From assembly GCF_002283555.1 (NCBI RefSeq), contig NZ_MVOI01000015.1:186001-250000 (forward strand): a stretch of 64,000 nt of DNA, in the 5' to 3' direction. The position numbers were made by a program, and so were the translations under genes. The notes beneath the pieces were generated by a model. It saw only the letters and a program-made list of their open reading frames with translations. It made no database searches and was not told the DNA's origin. Shown piece by piece: positions 45,504 through 54,054 of this stretch (its first letter is position 1; every line of letters begins with the position of its first letter). The stretch comes from Rubrivirga sp. SAORIC476. GTDB taxonomy: Bacteria > Bacteroidota > Rhodothermia > Rhodothermales > Rubricoccaceae.

Positions 45504-46514
45504 GTGCTCAACCCGTTCTCGGTCGACGTCGCCATCGACCTCGGCACCGCCAACACGCTCATCCACGTCCGCGACAAGGGCATCGTGCTCAATGAGCCCT
45601 CCATCGTCGCCATCGACCGCCGCAGTGGCAAGCCGGTCGCCATCGGCACCGAGGCGCTGATGATGCACGAGCGGACGCACAAGGACATCGAGACCATCCG
45701 GCCGCTCAACGACGGCGTCATCGCGGACTTCTCGGTGGCCGACGCCCTCATCCGCGGCTTCATCCGCCGCATCAAGCCGGGCTGGCTGACCAGCATCGGG
45801 CGGATGGTGATCTGCGTGCCGAGCGGGATTACGGAGGTCGAGCGCCGCGCCGTCAAGGACGCCGCCCAGAACGCGGGCGCCCGTCAGGTGATGCTCATCG
45901 ACGAGCCCATGGCGGCAGCCATCGGCATCGGACTGAACGTCCAGGAGCCGGTCGGCAACATGATCGTGGACATCGGCGGCGGCACGACCGAGATCGCGGT
46001 GATCGCGCTCAACGGCATCGTCGTGGACGAGTCGATCCGCGTCGGTGGCAACGAGCTCGACGAGGCGGTGATGCAGTACTTCAAGAAGCACCACAACCTG
46101 CTCATCGGGCAGCGGACGGCCGAGCGGATCAAGTGCGAGATCGGGTCGGCTCAGAAGCTGGACCCCGAGTTGGAGCTCTCGGTCAAGGGGCGCGACCTCG
46201 TGACGGGCGTCCCGAAGACGCGCGTCGTGTCCTCGGAGGACGTGCGCGAGGCGCTGCGGCCCAGCGTCAACCAGATCGCCGCGGCCGTCGTCCGCGCCCT
46301 GGAGCGGACGCCCCCGGAGCTCGGCGGCGACGTGCTGGAGCGCGGCATCATGCTCACCGGCGGCGGCGCGCTGCTGAAGGGCCTCGACGAGTACCTCCGC
46401 GAGCGCACCGAGCTGCCGGTCTTCTCGGCCGAGGACCCCCTGACGGCGGTCGTCCGGGGCACGGGCGCGGTGCTGGAGGACATCGACGGCTACATGCCGG
46501 TGCTGAGCAACTAG
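45504..46514 (+). CDS. mreB: rod-shape-determining protein MreB
   Basis: A 336-residue bacterial actin. SVDVAIDLGTANTLIHV is the first phosphate loop, VCVPSG-like VICVPSGITEVE follows, then DIGGGTTEIAVIAL, and LTGGGALLKGLDEYL near the end. It forms membrane-bound filaments that guide lateral wall synthesis. The GTG at 45504 is preferred because it follows CCTCCCCCTCTCTCTC and places the start where homologs begin. An in-frame TTG at 45462 would add 14 residues. It is followed by a hairpin and then mreC. An SD-like GGAGGAGG at 45424 has no start at a useful distance. Confidence 0.95.
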   Translation: MLNPFSVDVAIDLGTANTLIHVRDKGIVLNEPSIVAIDRRSGKPVAIGTEALMMHERTHKDIETIRPLNDGVIADFSVADALIRGFIRRIKPGWLTSIGRMVICVPSGITEVERRAVKDAAQNAGARQVMLIDEPMAAAIGIGLNVQEPVGNMIVDIGGGTTEIAVIALNGIVVDESIRVGGNELDEAVMQYFKKHHNLLIGQRTAERIKCEIGSAQKLDPELELSVKGRDLVTGVPKTRVVSSEDVREALRPSVNQIAAAVVRALERTPPELGGDVLERGIMLTGGGALLKGLDEYLRERTELPVFSAEDPLTAVVRGTGAVLEDIDGYMPVLSN

Positions 46515-46531
46515 GGATCCGGACCGGGCAC

Positions 46532-46562
46532 CCGAGGGCTCACCGTGAGCGGGGGCCCTCGG
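46532..46562 (+). terminator. hairpin between mreB and mreC
   Basis: CCGAGGGC and GCCCTCGG form an 8-bp outer stem, with GCTCAC/GTGAGC able to pair inside, followed by TTCTGAGG. Probably a partial terminator that lowers mreC expression relative to mreB. Confidence 0.55.
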
Positions 46563-46658
46563 TTCTGAGGTGCGGATTCCTCCGAGCGCTGAACCCTCCG
46601 CCCCGTCGGGAGTAGGTCCCCCCTCGTCTCCTCTCCCACCTTCTCCCCTTCTCTCCGG

Positions 46659-47555
46659 ATGGCCCTCGCGCAGCAGATCTGGGAGCGGACCCGTGACTAC
46701 GTCGTATTCGGGACCCTCCTCCTGATCGGGGTGGTGATCTTCGTCGGCCGCAACGGACCGGCCCTGCGCGCAGCCCGCGCTGCGAGCCTCGCGGTGACGG
46801 CCCCGGTCGAGGGCGTCTTCGAGCGCGCCGCGCGCTTCCGTCAGTCGCTGGAGGAGAACGAGCGGCTCCGGATGGAGACGGCCGACCTCTCCGCCGACGT
46901 GGCCCGTCTCCGCGAGGCCGCGGCCGAGAACGCCCAGCTTCGCGCGCTTCTCCAGTTCGAGGACACGACCACCATCCGACGCGTGGTCGGGCGTGTGGTG
47001 GCGAAGGACATCACCGAGCAGTCCAACCTGCTGACGATCGACGTAGGCGAGCGGGACTCGGTGGAGATCGGGATGCCGGTCATCAACGAGCGGGGGATCG
47101 TCGGCCGGGTGATCCTGACCAACGACCGGTACGCGGTCGTGATGCCGCATCAGAACACCCAGTTCCGGGTGCCCGCCTCCATCGAGGAGTTGGGTCGCGA
47201 GGGCGTCGTCCGGTGGGACGGCGCGTCATTCGACAAGCTGACGATGGAGTACGTCGTCAAGACGGAGCCGGTCGAGCGCGGCATGCTGGTGGTGACGAGC
47301 CCCTTCTCCGGCGTCTTCCCGGCAGGCATCTCGGTCGGCCGCGTGGACACCGCCTACGCGGCGGCAGGTCGGAACGACTACGTGATCCAGCTCGAGCCGG
47401 CCGCCCCGATCTCCGAGGTCGGCTACGTGTACGTGCTCCTGACGCGGCCCGACCCGGAGCAGGCGATCTTGGAGGCCCAGGCGCGCGACTCGCTCGGCAT
47501 CGAGCGGGCGACCTCCGCCCTCGACGCGCAACTGGAGGCGGCGACCGAGGAGTAG
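46659..47555 (+). CDS. mreC: rod-shape-determining protein MreC
   Basis: A 298-residue MreC. One N-terminal membrane helix (DYVVFGTLLLIGVVIFVGR), a coiled coil at ~60-100 (LEENERLRMETADLSADVARL), then the two beta-barrel subdomains (RVVAKDITEQSNLLTIDVGERDSVE; INERGIVGRVI; VTSPFSGVFPAGISVGRV). It links MreB inside to the wall synthases outside. A long CT-rich leader precedes the ATG. mreD, pbpA and rodA do not follow; a PBP4-type gene does instead. Confidence 0.93.
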   Translation: MALAQQIWERTRDYVVFGTLLLIGVVIFVGRNGPALRAARAASLAVTAPVEGVFERAARFRQSLEENERLRMETADLSADVARLREAAAENAQLRALLQFEDTTTIRRVVGRVVAKDITEQSNLLTIDVGERDSVEIGMPVINERGIVGRVILTNDRYAVVMPHQNTQFRVPASIEELGREGVVRWDGASFDKLTMEYVVKTEPVERGMLVVTSPFSGVFPAGISVGRVDTAYAAAGRNDYVIQLEPAAPISEVGYVYVLLTRPDPEQAILEAQARDSLGIERATSALDAQLEAATEE

Positions 47556-47636
47556 CCCCGGCTCCCCGCGGCCGGGCGCCCCGTCGGTACGATCCCGTTT
47601 CCTCTCTCCGTTCTGACGCCTCCCGTCGGTCTCCCC

Positions 47637-49139
47637 ATGCCTGTTCGCTTTCGTTCCGCTGCCCGCTGGGCCGTCCTCCTCATCGCCCTGGTCGCCGTCC
47701 GCGCGGACGCGCAGACGACGTCGACGCGGGCCGGGCTCGCTGAGTTGATCACCGAGGCGCTCGATGCGAGCGCGTTCAACGACGCGTACTGGGGCGCCTA
47801 CGTCGTCAACCTGTCGAACGGCGAGGTGCTCTACGACCGCAACGCCGAGCGGCGCTTCATCCCGGCGAGTAACATGAAGCTGCTCTCGACCGCCGCCGCG
47901 CTCGACGCCCTGGGCCCGGACTTCCAGTATGCCACGCGCCTCTACGCCGACGGCCCGATCCAGAACGGCACGCTGCTCGGAGCGCTCGTCGTCCGCGGCG
48001 CGGGCGACCCGTCGTTCGGCGGCCGCTTCCGCGACGGGGACGCGCTGGGCGTCTTCCGCCAGTGGGCCGACAGCCTCCGCGCGCTGGGAATCCGCCGGGT
48101 GGAGGGGCCTGTCGTGGGCGACGACGACGTGTTCGACAACGTCCCGCTGGGGCAGGGCTGGCAGTGGGACGACCTGAAGTGGTACTACGGCGCCGAGATC
48201 TCAGGCCTGCAGTTCAACGAGGGCACGGTCCACGTCGAGGTGCGCGGCACGTCGCCGGGACAGCCCGCCCGCATCGTCGCCGAGCCCGACTACGGGTACG
48301 TCCGCTTCGTGAACCGCTCCACCACGACCGCGGGCGGCAGCATCCGCGAAGGCTACGACCGCGCCCTCGGCGACAACGTGTTCACGGTCACCGCCAGCGT
48401 CCCGGCCGGGCGGACCGAGACCGAGGACCTCTCCATCGTCAACCCGACCGACTACTTCTCCTCGACGCTCATCGGCGTGTTGCGTGACCACGGCATCGAG
48501 GTCGCCGGCGAGGCCGTGGACGTAGACGAGTGGGGGCGCCGCCCGCGCTACGAGATGCTCACCCGCGTCGCGACCCACATCTCGCCATCACTGGCGGAGA
48601 TCGTCCAGCAGACCAACGAGGACTCGAACAACCTCTACGCGGAGCACCTGCTCCGCACGATGGGCGCGTACGTCTACCGCGGCACCGACCTGCCGACCGG
48701 CTCCGCGTTCGCGGGCTTCGAAGCCACCAAGCCCTTTCTGCAGCGCCTCGGCGTCGACCCGGAGAGCTTCCGCGTGGCGGACGGCTCGGGGCTCTCGGCC
48801 CTCAACCGACTCACGCCCTTCGGCCTGGTGAGCATCCTTCGGGGCATGCACGAGCACCCGGACCGCGCCACGCGTGAGGCCTTCGAGGCCTCACTGCCGG
48901 TGGGCGGCTACACAGGGACACTCCGCAACCGCTACCGCTCTGGGGACGCTCGCGGCAACGTCCGCGCCAAGACCGGTTACATCTCCGGCGCGCGCACGCT
49001 CTCCGGCTACGTCACCTCCGAGCGTGGCGATGTGCTGGCGTTCTCGCTGCTCTGCAACAACTACACGACGTCCACGAGCCGCGTCAACCAGGCCCAGGAC
49101 CAGATCGTGGAACTGCTGGCGGACTACGAAGGGCGGTAG
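47637..49139 (+). CDS. dacB: D-alanyl-D-alanine carboxypeptidase/endopeptidase (PBP4, S13)
   Basis: A 500-residue secreted peptidase. The signal peptide (1-24) ends ADAQ. The S13 core has SxxK as SNMK with nucleophile Ser78 and Lys81, SxN as Ser330-Asn-Asn in EDSNNLYAEHLL, and KTG at 445-447 (RAKTGYISGARTL). The large insertion between SxxK and SxN is typical of PBP4. It trims peptidoglycan stem peptides and cuts cross-links in the periplasm. It follows mreC by 81 bases, which fits a shared cell-wall role. Confidence 0.93.
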   Translation: MPVRFRSAARWAVLLIALVAVRADAQTTSTRAGLAELITEALDASAFNDAYWGAYVVNLSNGEVLYDRNAERRFIPASNMKLLSTAAALDALGPDFQYATRLYADGPIQNGTLLGALVVRGAGDPSFGGRFRDGDALGVFRQWADSLRALGIRRVEGPVVGDDDVFDNVPLGQGWQWDDLKWYYGAEISGLQFNEGTVHVEVRGTSPGQPARIVAEPDYGYVRFVNRSTTTAGGSIREGYDRALGDNVFTVTASVPAGRTETEDLSIVNPTDYFSSTLIGVLRDHGIEVAGEAVDVDEWGRRPRYEMLTRVATHISPSLAEIVQQTNEDSNNLYAEHLLRTMGAYVYRGTDLPTGSAFAGFEATKPFLQRLGVDPESFRVADGSGLSALNRLTPFGLVSILRGMHEHPDRATREAFEASLPVGGYTGTLRNRYRSGDARGNVRAKTGYISGARTLSGYVTSERGDVLAFSLLCNNYTTSTSRVNQAQDQIVELLADYEGR

Positions 49140-49237
49140 TGAGTAAAGAGTGAAGGGTGAAGGGCCGCCCCATCCGCGTGCGTCTTCGCGCGTCGGCTTC
49201 CGTCTGACCCACTCTGTATCCATCACTCCGCACTCGC

Positions 49238-49783
49238 ATGACTCCCATCCACGCCACGACCGTCCTCGGCGTTCTCCACAACGGCCGCGTCGCCCTCGGC
49301 TCCGACGGGCAGGCCACCATGGGCGACACCGTGATGAAGCACAAGGCGCAGAAGGTGCGCCCGCTCTACGGCGGCAAGCTGCTGTGCGGCTTCGCAGGGT
49401 CCACCGCGGACGCGTTCACGCTCTTCGAGCGCTTCGAGGCCAAGCTGGAGCAGTACGGCGGCAACACCGTCCGCGCGGCCGTCGAACTGGCCAAGGACTG
49501 GCGCACGGACCGCTACCTGCGGCGGCTGGAGGCGCTTCTGGCCGTCGCCGCGCCGGACCGCCTGCTGCTGGTCTCCGGCACCGGCGACGTGATCGAGCCC
49601 GACGACCCGATCCTGGCCATCGGCTCGGGCGGCAGCTACGCCCTCGCGGCGGGCCGTGCCATGATGAAGCACGCGCCGGAGCTCTCGGCCAAGGAGATGG
49701 TCGAGGAGGGCCTCCGCATCGCGGGCGAGATCTGCATCTACACCAACCTCAACACGACCGTCTTGGAGTTGGAGGCCGAGTAG
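49238..49783 (+). CDS. hslV: ATP-dependent protease subunit HslV
   Basis: A 181-residue proteasome-like subunit. The short propeptide MTPIHA precedes Thr7, the catalytic N-terminal nucleophile of the mature subunit (TTVLGV). Further motifs: [39 protein letters not shown], and [15 protein letters not shown]. It forms the double-hexamer peptidase that works with HslU. Unusually hslU is not adjacent: it lies 2.7 kb away beyond three other genes. It converges on the TetR gene with 12 bases between stops. Confidence 0.96.
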   Translation: MTPIHATTVLGVLHNGRVALGSDGQATMGDTVMKHKAQKVRPLYGGKLLCGFAGSTADAFTLFERFEAKLEQYGGNTVRAAVELAKDWRTDRYLRRLEALLAVAAPDRLLLVSGTGDVIEPDDPILAIGSGGSYALAAGRAMMKHAPELSAKEMVEEGLRIAGEICIYTNLNTTVLELEAE

Positions 49784-49795
49784 CTCGACGGCCGG

Positions 49796-50416
49796 TCAGC
49801 CCACGCGTAGCCCCGCCGACGGCGCCTCGTGCAACACCAGGGCGCGCAGCGTAGACAGGTAGGCCACCACGTCGAACCGCTCCGGGTCCATCACGACCTG
49901 GAGCGCACAGCCCTCGATGAACCCGGTCGCGACGGCGGCCAGTGACTCGGGGGTCACGCCGGGGTACCGCTCGGGCTCGCTCTCGATGGCCGCCGACGTG
50001 AGAGGCACGTACGCCTCCCGGTAGTCGCTCAGCGCCTTCCGAATCCGGGTCTGGACCTCTGCATGCTGGGTCCCCATCACCCAGAAGTCGATGAGCAGGG
50101 CGACGCGGTTCCTGTTGGCGGGCAGTCCCTCGACATCGCGCTCGATGGTCCGGAGGAGGCGCAGGACCGGCGATGCCTCTTCCATCCCTGCCCGGTCGGG
50201 CGCCAGCACGGTCGTCTCCAGCAGGCGGTCCAGCAGCGCGAGCACCAGGCCCTCCCGGGAGACGAAGTGGAAGAAGACGAGTCCGTTGCTGACTCCGGCT
50301 TCCTTGGCCACGGCTCGGGTGGTGAGCCCCCCGAGGCGGTCGCGGGCGGCCACGCGGTAGGCGGCGGCCAGCACCTCCTCTCGGCGCTGGTCTTCGGGGA
50401 CTTTGGGACCGGGCAT
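49796..50416 (-). CDS. TetR/AcrR family transcriptional regulator
   Basis: A 206-residue repressor-type protein. An N-terminal helix-turn-helix (REEVLAAAYRVAARDRLGGLTTRAVAKEAGVSNGLVFFHF, residues ~11-50) is followed by a helical ligand domain (LRTIERDVEGLPANRNRVALLIDF, ending LSTLRALVLHEAP). The ligand is unknown. It is divergent from an SDR-like gene, and the 86-base gap holds two near-identical 16-bp operators, so autoregulation plus control of that gene is likely. It interrupts hslV and hslU. Confidence 0.92.
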   Translation of the reverse strand: MPGPKVPEDQRREEVLAAAYRVAARDRLGGLTTRAVAKEAGVSNGLVFFHFVSREGLVLALLDRLLETTVLAPDRAGMEEASPVLRLLRTIERDVEGLPANRNRVALLIDFWVMGTQHAEVQTRIRKALSDYREAYVPLTSAAIESEPERYPGVTPESLAAVATGFIEGCALQVVMDPERFDVVAYLSTLRALVLHEAPSAGLRVG

Positions 50417-50437
50417 GGGACGTTTTCGAGGAGAGTA

Positions 50438-50453
50438 TTGACCAGGCGCTCAA
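50438..50453. promoter_or_regulatory. TetR-type operator 1
   Basis: TTGACCAGGCGCTCAA is an inverted repeat with one mismatch, flanked by A/T symmetry (ATTGA...TCAAT). Its centre is 31 bases from the centre of operator 2, about three helical turns. Confidence 0.65.
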
Positions 50454-50468
50454 TGTAGCCTATCCTCA

Positions 50469-50484
50469 TTGAGCAACCGCTCAA
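50469..50484. promoter_or_regulatory. TetR-type operator 2
   Basis: TTGAGCAACCGCTCAA is a perfect 6-4-6 inverted repeat. It lies 18 bases before the start of the SDR-like gene and shares the TTGA-GC/GCTCAA half-sites with operator 1. Confidence 0.7.
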
Positions 50485-50502
50485 CAGATTTCTTTCGACG
50501 CC

Positions 50503-51207
50503 ATGCCTCCTCTCTCCTCCACACCGCTTCGGGGCGACGGCCAGGCGGGCCCGCTCCCGCGTCTCGCTCGCTCCCGCACGCTGCCGAGGCTGGGCCCCGG
50601 ACCGACCGTTCTGGTGATCGGGTACCCTTCCCGTGCGTCCGCGCGCATCGTCGAGGAGGTGCTGGCATCCGACACGCGCACAGTGGCCTGCGTCGTCACC
50701 CAGGATCGGATGGCAGAGGCGCGATCGCTTCGCGAGGCGGACCAGGGGGCCGGGCGGCTGCACCTGTTCGCGGGCTCCGCGGCTCTGCCGGGCCTCGGCC
50801 TTCCCCACACCGCCTGGCGCATTCTCGACACGGCCGAGGAGATCTACGGCGTCGCGTCGGCCGCGGAGATCGCCACGGGGCACATTCAGGACTTCGCCGC
50901 CGAGTGCCCGCGGCTCCGGGCCCTGCACCTGATCGCCACGGATTCGGACTCCCGCGCTACGCCGCCGTCGGGGACGCTCTGGGGTTCGCTCCGCCGCACG
51001 GTCGCCGCCCTGGCCGCACAGAGCCGGGCCCGCTCCGCCGTCGGCACGCTGACGTCGATGTGGTCCCGCATGGTGACTGGGATCGCCCGTAGCAGCCCGA
51101 TCGCTCGTCCCCTGCGCTCCTGGAAGGACCTCATCGAGCTGGACATCGAGGCGGCCCTGTCGTGGGAGGACATCGAGCGCGACCTCCGGCCCGGACGCGG
51201 CACCTGA
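50503..51207 (+). CDS. unrecognised protein, possibly a degraded extended SDR (acyl-CoA reductase-like)
   Basis: A 234-residue protein without a firm family. Residues ~35-60 (PTVLVIGYPSRASARIVEEVL) look like the first strand-turn-helix of a Rossmann fold whose glycine motif is damaged. LHLFAGSAALPGLGLPHTAW and ILDTAEEIYGVASAAE resemble the region after the cofactor motif in fatty acyl-CoA or thioester reductases (male-sterility SDRs). No YxxxK active site is visible. The C-terminus has ELDIEAALSWEDIERDL. A degenerate or regulatory SDR is my inference. Two TetR-type operators lie at its start, so its expression is probably induced by a ligand. Confidence 0.55.
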   Translation: MPPLSSTPLRGDGQAGPLPRLARSRTLPRLGPGPTVLVIGYPSRASARIVEEVLASDTRTVACVVTQDRMAEARSLREADQGAGRLHLFAGSAALPGLGLPHTAWRILDTAEEIYGVASAAEIATGHIQDFAAECPRLRALHLIATDSDSRATPPSGTLWGSLRRTVAALAAQSRARSAVGTLTSMWSRMVTGIARSSPIARPLRSWKDLIELDIEAALSWEDIERDLRPGRGT

Positions 51208-51328
51208 CGTTCAGATGGGCCGAAGGGGCGCACGCGACGGCAGCCCCGGTCCGCTCACTGGCGCGGTGGTACACACCGTCCGGGTCCCACGCTGGAGCAG
51301 AGTCGGGTCGCCTACGGCCTGCGCGCCG

Positions 51329-51334
51329 TAGTTT
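51329..51334 (+). promoter_or_regulatory. TAGTTT(TC) -7-like element for the NYN gene
   Basis: TAGTTTTC lies 48 bases before the ATG and fits TAnnTTTG well, in a GC-rich intergenic stretch. Confidence 0.4.
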
Positions 51335-51382
51335 TCGGCGGCGCGCCACTCTTCGCGCGCGACTGTTCCCAGCCATCGACCC

Positions 51383-52309
51383 ATGTCTGAAATCGTACCG
51401 GAGGGCCCGGAGGGCGCTCGGCAGGCCGCCGTCCTCGTCGACTACCAGAACCTCCACCACTACCTCAAGGGCCGCATCGGCCGGGATGGCTCCACGGCAG
51501 ACCTCGCGGGTCACCTCTTCAAGGCCCTCCGCGACCGCCTCGCCGCCGACGACACGCGCCTCGTGCGGGGTCGCGCCTACGCCGACTTCGGTGGCCTCGA
51601 CGACCACACGCGCCACGTCCAGCGGAGCCTCTACCTGCACGCCATCGAGCCGGTCTACGTCCCGGCCACGATGCACCGCAACACGACCGACCTCCAGCTC
51701 GCCGTCGACGCCATCGAGATGCGCGACCGGCATCCGGAGGTCACGACCTTCGTGCTGCTCGCGGGCGACCGCGACTACGCGCCCGTGGTGACGGCGCTGC
51801 TGGCGCACGGCCGCCGCGTGATGGTGGTCGGCTTCAAGGAGCACCTCTCGCCGTACCTGCTGGAGCACACCGACGCCGGGGAGTTCGTCGACGCCGCCGA
51901 GTTGCTCCCCGCCAACGCGCTGGTGCCCGAGATCGAGGTCGGCACGGCCATCCAGACCACCGAGTTCTCGGCGATCCAGGACCCGGCCTACGAGATCGAC
52001 TACGACGCGCTGGAGGTCGTGGAGAAGTTCTTCGGTCAGTACGAGGAGATCTACCTGACGCCCCTGCTCCGCCGGCTCTCCGACGAGATCGGCGAAGTCG
52101 AGGGCCACGATCCGAAGTCGCTCGTGGCCGACCTGGAGGAGTGCGGCGCGGTCCGCCTGGAGCGCCGCAAGGGCATGCCCTACGACTACACCGTGCTGCT
52201 GGTCAACGGCGAGCACCCGGCCGTGATCGAGGTCCGCGAGGAGATCCACGGTGCCCGGGTGGTGGCCACCGATGACGGGCTGCCCTTCGACGACGACGCG
52301 GAGATCTAG
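51383..52309 (+). CDS. NYN-domain (PIN-like) putative nuclease with C-terminal winged-helix region
   Basis: A 308-residue protein. The NYN domain at ~14-165 has the acidic residues VLVDYQNLHHYL (Asp19), YADFGGLDD, TDLQLAVDAIEM and LAGDRDYAPVV, the pattern of the metal-binding pocket of NYN/LabA RNases. Residues ~195-285 (DYDALEVVEKFFGQYEEIYLTPLLRRLSDE...) look like a winged helix similar to the OST-HTH type, which would bind nucleic acid. It is probably an RNA-processing or RNA-surveillance factor. It lies between the TetR pair and hslU, in the same direction as hslU. Confidence 0.8.
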   Translation: MSEIVPEGPEGARQAAVLVDYQNLHHYLKGRIGRDGSTADLAGHLFKALRDRLAADDTRLVRGRAYADFGGLDDHTRHVQRSLYLHAIEPVYVPATMHRNTTDLQLAVDAIEMRDRHPEVTTFVLLAGDRDYAPVVTALLAHGRRVMVVGFKEHLSPYLLEHTDAGEFVDAAELLPANALVPEIEVGTAIQTTEFSAIQDPAYEIDYDALEVVEKFFGQYEEIYLTPLLRRLSDEIGEVEGHDPKSLVADLEECGAVRLERRKGMPYDYTVLLVNGEHPAVIEVREEIHGARVVATDDGLPFDDDAEI

Positions 52310-52454
52310 AGCGGTCGCGCGGTCCGCGGCGCGCCCAGGCCCCGCGAAACACGAAACGCGCAACAAGACCGCCGACCGCTCAGGCTTCCGGCCTCGCTTC
52401 CGCATCCCCACGCGGCCCCGGGGCGTAGTCGGCGCCACCAACGCAGACTCCCTC

Positions 52455-53900
52455 ATGGACTCCCTCCTGACCCTCCCTGCCAACGCCCAGACCGAGGTGG
52501 ACGACCTCGCCGGGCTGACGCCTCTCCAGATCGTCGCCGAGCTCGACAAGTACATCGTCGGCCAGGGCGACGCCAAGCGCTCGGTCGCCATCGCGCTCCG
52601 CAACCGCTGGCGCCGCCTCCACGCCGACCCGGCGCTCCGCGACGAGATCACGCCCGCCAACATCATCCTCATCGGGCCGACGGGCGTCGGCAAGACGGAG
52701 ATCGCGCGGCGGCTGGCCAAGCTGACCGGCGCGCCGTTCGTCAAGGTCGAGGCGACCAAGTTCACGGAGGTCGGCTACGTGGGTCGCGATGTGGAATCGA
52801 TGATCCGCGACCTCATGGATCTCGCGGTGGCGCAGGCGCGCGACGCCCAGGCCGAGCGCGTCCAGGGGCCCGCCCGCGAGCAGGCCGAAGAGCGCCTCCT
52901 GGACCTCCTCGTCCCGCCGACGAAGCCCGCCTCGGCGCCCGCCTTCGGCTTCCCGATGGGCGGCGCGCAGCCCGCCACGCCGCAACCGCCCTCGGAGGAC
53001 GAGGAGCACCGCCAGCGGACGCGCGAGCGCTTCCGCGAGTGGATCAAGGACGGCACCCTCGACGACCGCGAGGTCGAGATCGACGTGTCGCTCGACAAGA
53101 CCACCAACCTCCAGATGTTCGGCCCGATGGGGCTCGAAGAGATGGGCATCAACCTCCAGGAGATGCTCGGGGGGATGGGCAAGAAGCGCCAGAAGCGCCG
53201 CGTCAAGGTGCCCGAGGCGCTCGACCTGCTCGCCCAGGAGGAGGCTCAGAAGCTGATCGACGGCGAGGCCGCCAAGATGGACGCGCTCTCGCGCGTCGAG
53301 CAGGCGGGTATCGTGTTCATCGACGAGATCGACAAGGTGGCCGGGCGCCAGCAGGCGGGCGGAGGCTCCGGCCCGGACGTGTCCCGCGAGGGCGTCCAGC
53401 GCGACCTCCTCCCCATCGTCGAGGGCTCGACGGTGATGACGAAGCACGGATCGGTCAAGACCGACCACATCCTGTTCATCGCCTCCGGCGCGTTCCACGT
53501 CTCCAAACCGTCGGACCTGATCCCGGAGCTCCAGGGCCGCTTCCCGATCCGCGTGGAGCTCGAATCGCTCTCGGAGGACGACTTCGTGCAGATCCTCACC
53601 GCCCCCGAGAACGCGCTGCTGAAGCAGTACGGGGCGCTGTTCGGCTCCGAGGGCTTCACGCTCACGTTCACCGACGGCGCCGTGCGCGCCATCGCCCGGA
53701 CGGCCGCGCAGGTCAACGAGGAGGTCGAGAACATCGGCGCCCGCCGCCTGCACACCATCCTGACGACGCTCCTGGAGGACCTCCTCTTCGAGGTCCCCGA
53801 CGGCCCGCACGGCGACGCCGTCGAGATCACCGAGCAGCACGTGGAGGACAAGCTGGCGGGCGTGGTCAAGAACCGCGACCTGAGCCAGTACATCCTGTAG
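52455..53900 (+). CDS. hslU: ATP-dependent protease ATPase subunit HslU
   Basis: A 481-residue AAA+ unfoldase. LTPLQIVAELDKYIVGQGDAKRSVAIALRNRWRR is near the start; Walker A GPTGVGKT at 74-81; FVKVEATKFTEVGYVGRDVESMIRDL; the I domain inserted at ~120-260; Walker B FIDEID at 288-293; sensor 2 region GARRLHT; and the C-terminal tail ending KNRDLSQYIL that inserts into HslV. It unfolds substrates for HslV. The ATG at 52455 is used; upstream in-frame sequence has no support. It has no adjacent hslV. Confidence 0.96.
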   Translation: MDSLLTLPANAQTEVDDLAGLTPLQIVAELDKYIVGQGDAKRSVAIALRNRWRRLHADPALRDEITPANIILIGPTGVGKTEIARRLAKLTGAPFVKVEATKFTEVGYVGRDVESMIRDLMDLAVAQARDAQAERVQGPAREQAEERLLDLLVPPTKPASAPAFGFPMGGAQPATPQPPSEDEEHRQRTRERFREWIKDGTLDDREVEIDVSLDKTTNLQMFGPMGLEEMGINLQEMLGGMGKKRQKRRVKVPEALDLLAQEEAQKLIDGEAAKMDALSRVEQAGIVFIDEIDKVAGRQQAGGGSGPDVSREGVQRDLLPIVEGSTVMTKHGSVKTDHILFIASGAFHVSKPSDLIPELQGRFPIRVELESLSEDDFVQILTAPENALLKQYGALFGSEGFTLTFTDGAVRAIARTAAQVNEEVENIGARRLHTILTTLLEDLLFEVPDGPHGDAVEITEQHVEDKLAGVVKNRDLSQYIL

Positions 53901-53903
53901 TGC

Positions 53904-53956
53904 CACGACGCGTCCACGCAGAAGGAGGCGAGGCGCGTAGCGTGTGGCGCGTCGTG
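53904..53956. repeat. long inverted repeat after hslU
   Basis: CACGACGCG at 53904-53912 pairs with CGCGTCGTG at 53948-53956, with an inner CACGC/GCGTG pairing. It forms a stem-loop in the 154-base gap before the flippase gene. There is no T-run, so a terminator role is uncertain. Confidence 0.45.
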
Positions 53957-54029
53957 TGGCGCGGCTCGGGCTTCTCGGCGCGCCACCTGCCTGTCGTCCG
54001 GGCGGTCTGGCCTCCTGCCTCGAGCCCCC

Positions 54030-54049
54030 CCGCCTCGGCCCCGAGGCGG
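54030..54049. repeat. GC palindrome abutting the flippase start
   Basis: CCGCCTCGGCCCCGAGGCGG has perfect 9-base arms and ends 5 bases before the ATG at 54055. In RNA it would fold over the ribosome landing site. It has the same arms as the palindrome at 9697-9716. Confidence 0.55.
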
Positions 54050-54054
54050 AGGGC

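Noticed and set aside
45422-45598. Upstream ORF beginning ATGGAGGAGGTT before mreB, and the GGAGGAGG Shine-Dalgarno-like sequence at 45424
   Set aside because: The ORF overlaps mreB out of frame and becomes Arg/His-rich antisense-like sequence. The SD-like sequence has no start codon 5-10 bases downstream, so it is most likely chance.
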